Source of the DNA: Prescottella agglutinans
Lineage (GTDB): Bacteria; Actinomycetota; Actinomycetes; Mycobacteriales; Mycobacteriaceae
Direction of reading: 5' to 3'
NCBI RefSeq assembly: GCF_004011865.1
Contig: NZ_RKLP01000015.1
Location: 78,139 to 142,138 of the forward strand
DNA: 64,000 nucleotides
Within the stretch, counting starts at the first letter, position 1, and each line of letters opens with the position of its first letter. Below, one piece after another: positions 63,857-64,000 of the stretch. Below the pieces are notes generated by a model that saw nothing but the letters and a program-made list of their open reading frames with translations, was not told where the DNA came from and searched no databases. The position numbers were made by a program, and so were the translations under genes.

Positions 63857-64000
63857 ATGACCTCCGTGGACACCGACGAGATCCGCGTGATCGAGACGGG
63901 TGCGCCCCCGGCCCGGTTCGCGCGTGGCTGGCACTGTCTCGGACTCGTCGCCGACTTCAAGGACGGCAAGCCGCACTCGGTCGAGGCGTTCGGTACCAAG
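63857..64000 (+). CDS. kshA: 3-ketosteroid 9-alpha-monooxygenase oxygenase (KshA), N-terminal fragment
   Basis: The first 48 residues are present and the gene runs off the right edge. The sequence PPARFARGWHCLGLVADFKD followed by GKPHSVEAFGTK is characteristic of KshA. This Rieske oxygenase hydroxylates C9 of androstenedione-type steroids and, with KstD, opens ring B. The ATG at 63857 has gaaagga upstream. The Rieske cluster motif would follow just outside the window. Its presence marks a steroid-degrading actinobacterium and ties the right edge to sterol catabolism. Confidence 0.85.
   Translation, partial: MTSVDTDEIRVIETGAPPARFARGWHCLGLVADFKDGKPHSVEAFGTK

Overview
The window is GC-rich (roughly two thirds G+C), densely packed actinobacterial chromosome, most probably from Rhodococcus or a close mycolic-acid-containing relative. 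The evidence is GTG starts, ATGA/GTGA gene overlaps, an Mtb12-type lipoprotein, a mycobacterial-type class III adenylate cyclase, and the start of kshA (3-ketosteroid 9-alpha-hydroxylase oxygenase) at the right edge. I see no rRNA, tRNA, CRISPR array, transposase, integrase or phage structural gene. Most of the window is catabolic and transport gene clusters, with a few housekeeping genes between them.

Region A (1-11.8 kb, + strand) looks like an uptake and degradation unit for an aromatic acid. It holds the C-terminus of a probable Rieske oxygenase, a 38-aa membrane peptide, an M20-fold protein whose metal ligands are substituted, an MhpB-type extradiol dioxygenase, an MhpC-type ring-cleavage hydrolase, a D-2-hydroxyacid dehydrogenase, an NMT1/SsuA-type ABC importer and a class II aldolase/adducin protein (a family that includes dihydroxyphthalate decarboxylases). 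A ferredoxin reductase and a 7Fe ferredoxin could supply electrons to the oxygenase. An alpha/beta-hydrolase-like protein without the usual nucleophile and an IclR regulator with a four-cysteine tail close the region. Region B (11.8-18.6 kb, - strand) is one operon: enoyl-CoA hydratase, a second NMT1-type binding protein without its own transporter, a double-length CoA-transferase, a quinone-oxidoreductase-like enzyme and an acyl-CoA ligase.

Region C (18.6-34.8 kb) contains a 37-aa peptide gene, an AurF-like diiron oxygenase under an operator-like dyad, and an IclR gene divergent from a long + operon. That operon encodes an amidohydrolase-2 family enzyme, a second class II aldolase-type protein, a 101-aa unknown, a second D-2-hydroxyacid dehydrogenase, an FMN alpha-hydroxyacid oxidase, thiolase, SDR and CoA ligase. 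A complete Opp/Dpp-type ABC importer follows. Region D (34.8-42 kb) is mixed: an MFS exporter divergent from a TetR gene, a second short peptide paralogous to the 37-aa one, an adenylate cyclase, a protein with an Ala-Pro hinge, a secreted S1 protease and ilvD.

Region E (42-60 kb) is a second catabolic block. A Baeyer-Villiger-type monooxygenase is divergent from a TetR gene, which precedes an HSL-type esterase and a D-aminoacylase-family amidohydrolase. A lone Opp-type binding protein is divergent from a HutC-type GntR regulator that has a 20-codon leader peptide. A YtcJ-type amidohydrolase, a full Opp importer and an amidase follow. The theme is uptake and hydrolysis of ester or amide compounds. 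Region F (59-64 kb) has an acyl-CoA dehydrogenase/MFS operon, two lipoproteins and the start of kshA.

The items most worth following are the two-member SAGSSG short peptide family, the paired degenerate enzymes in region A, the IclR cysteine tail with a 12-bp motif shared by two promoters, the GntR leader peptide, and the operator architectures at about 20.15, 20.95, 44.6 and 49.36 kb. All functions are assigned from motifs read by eye; no database search was possible.
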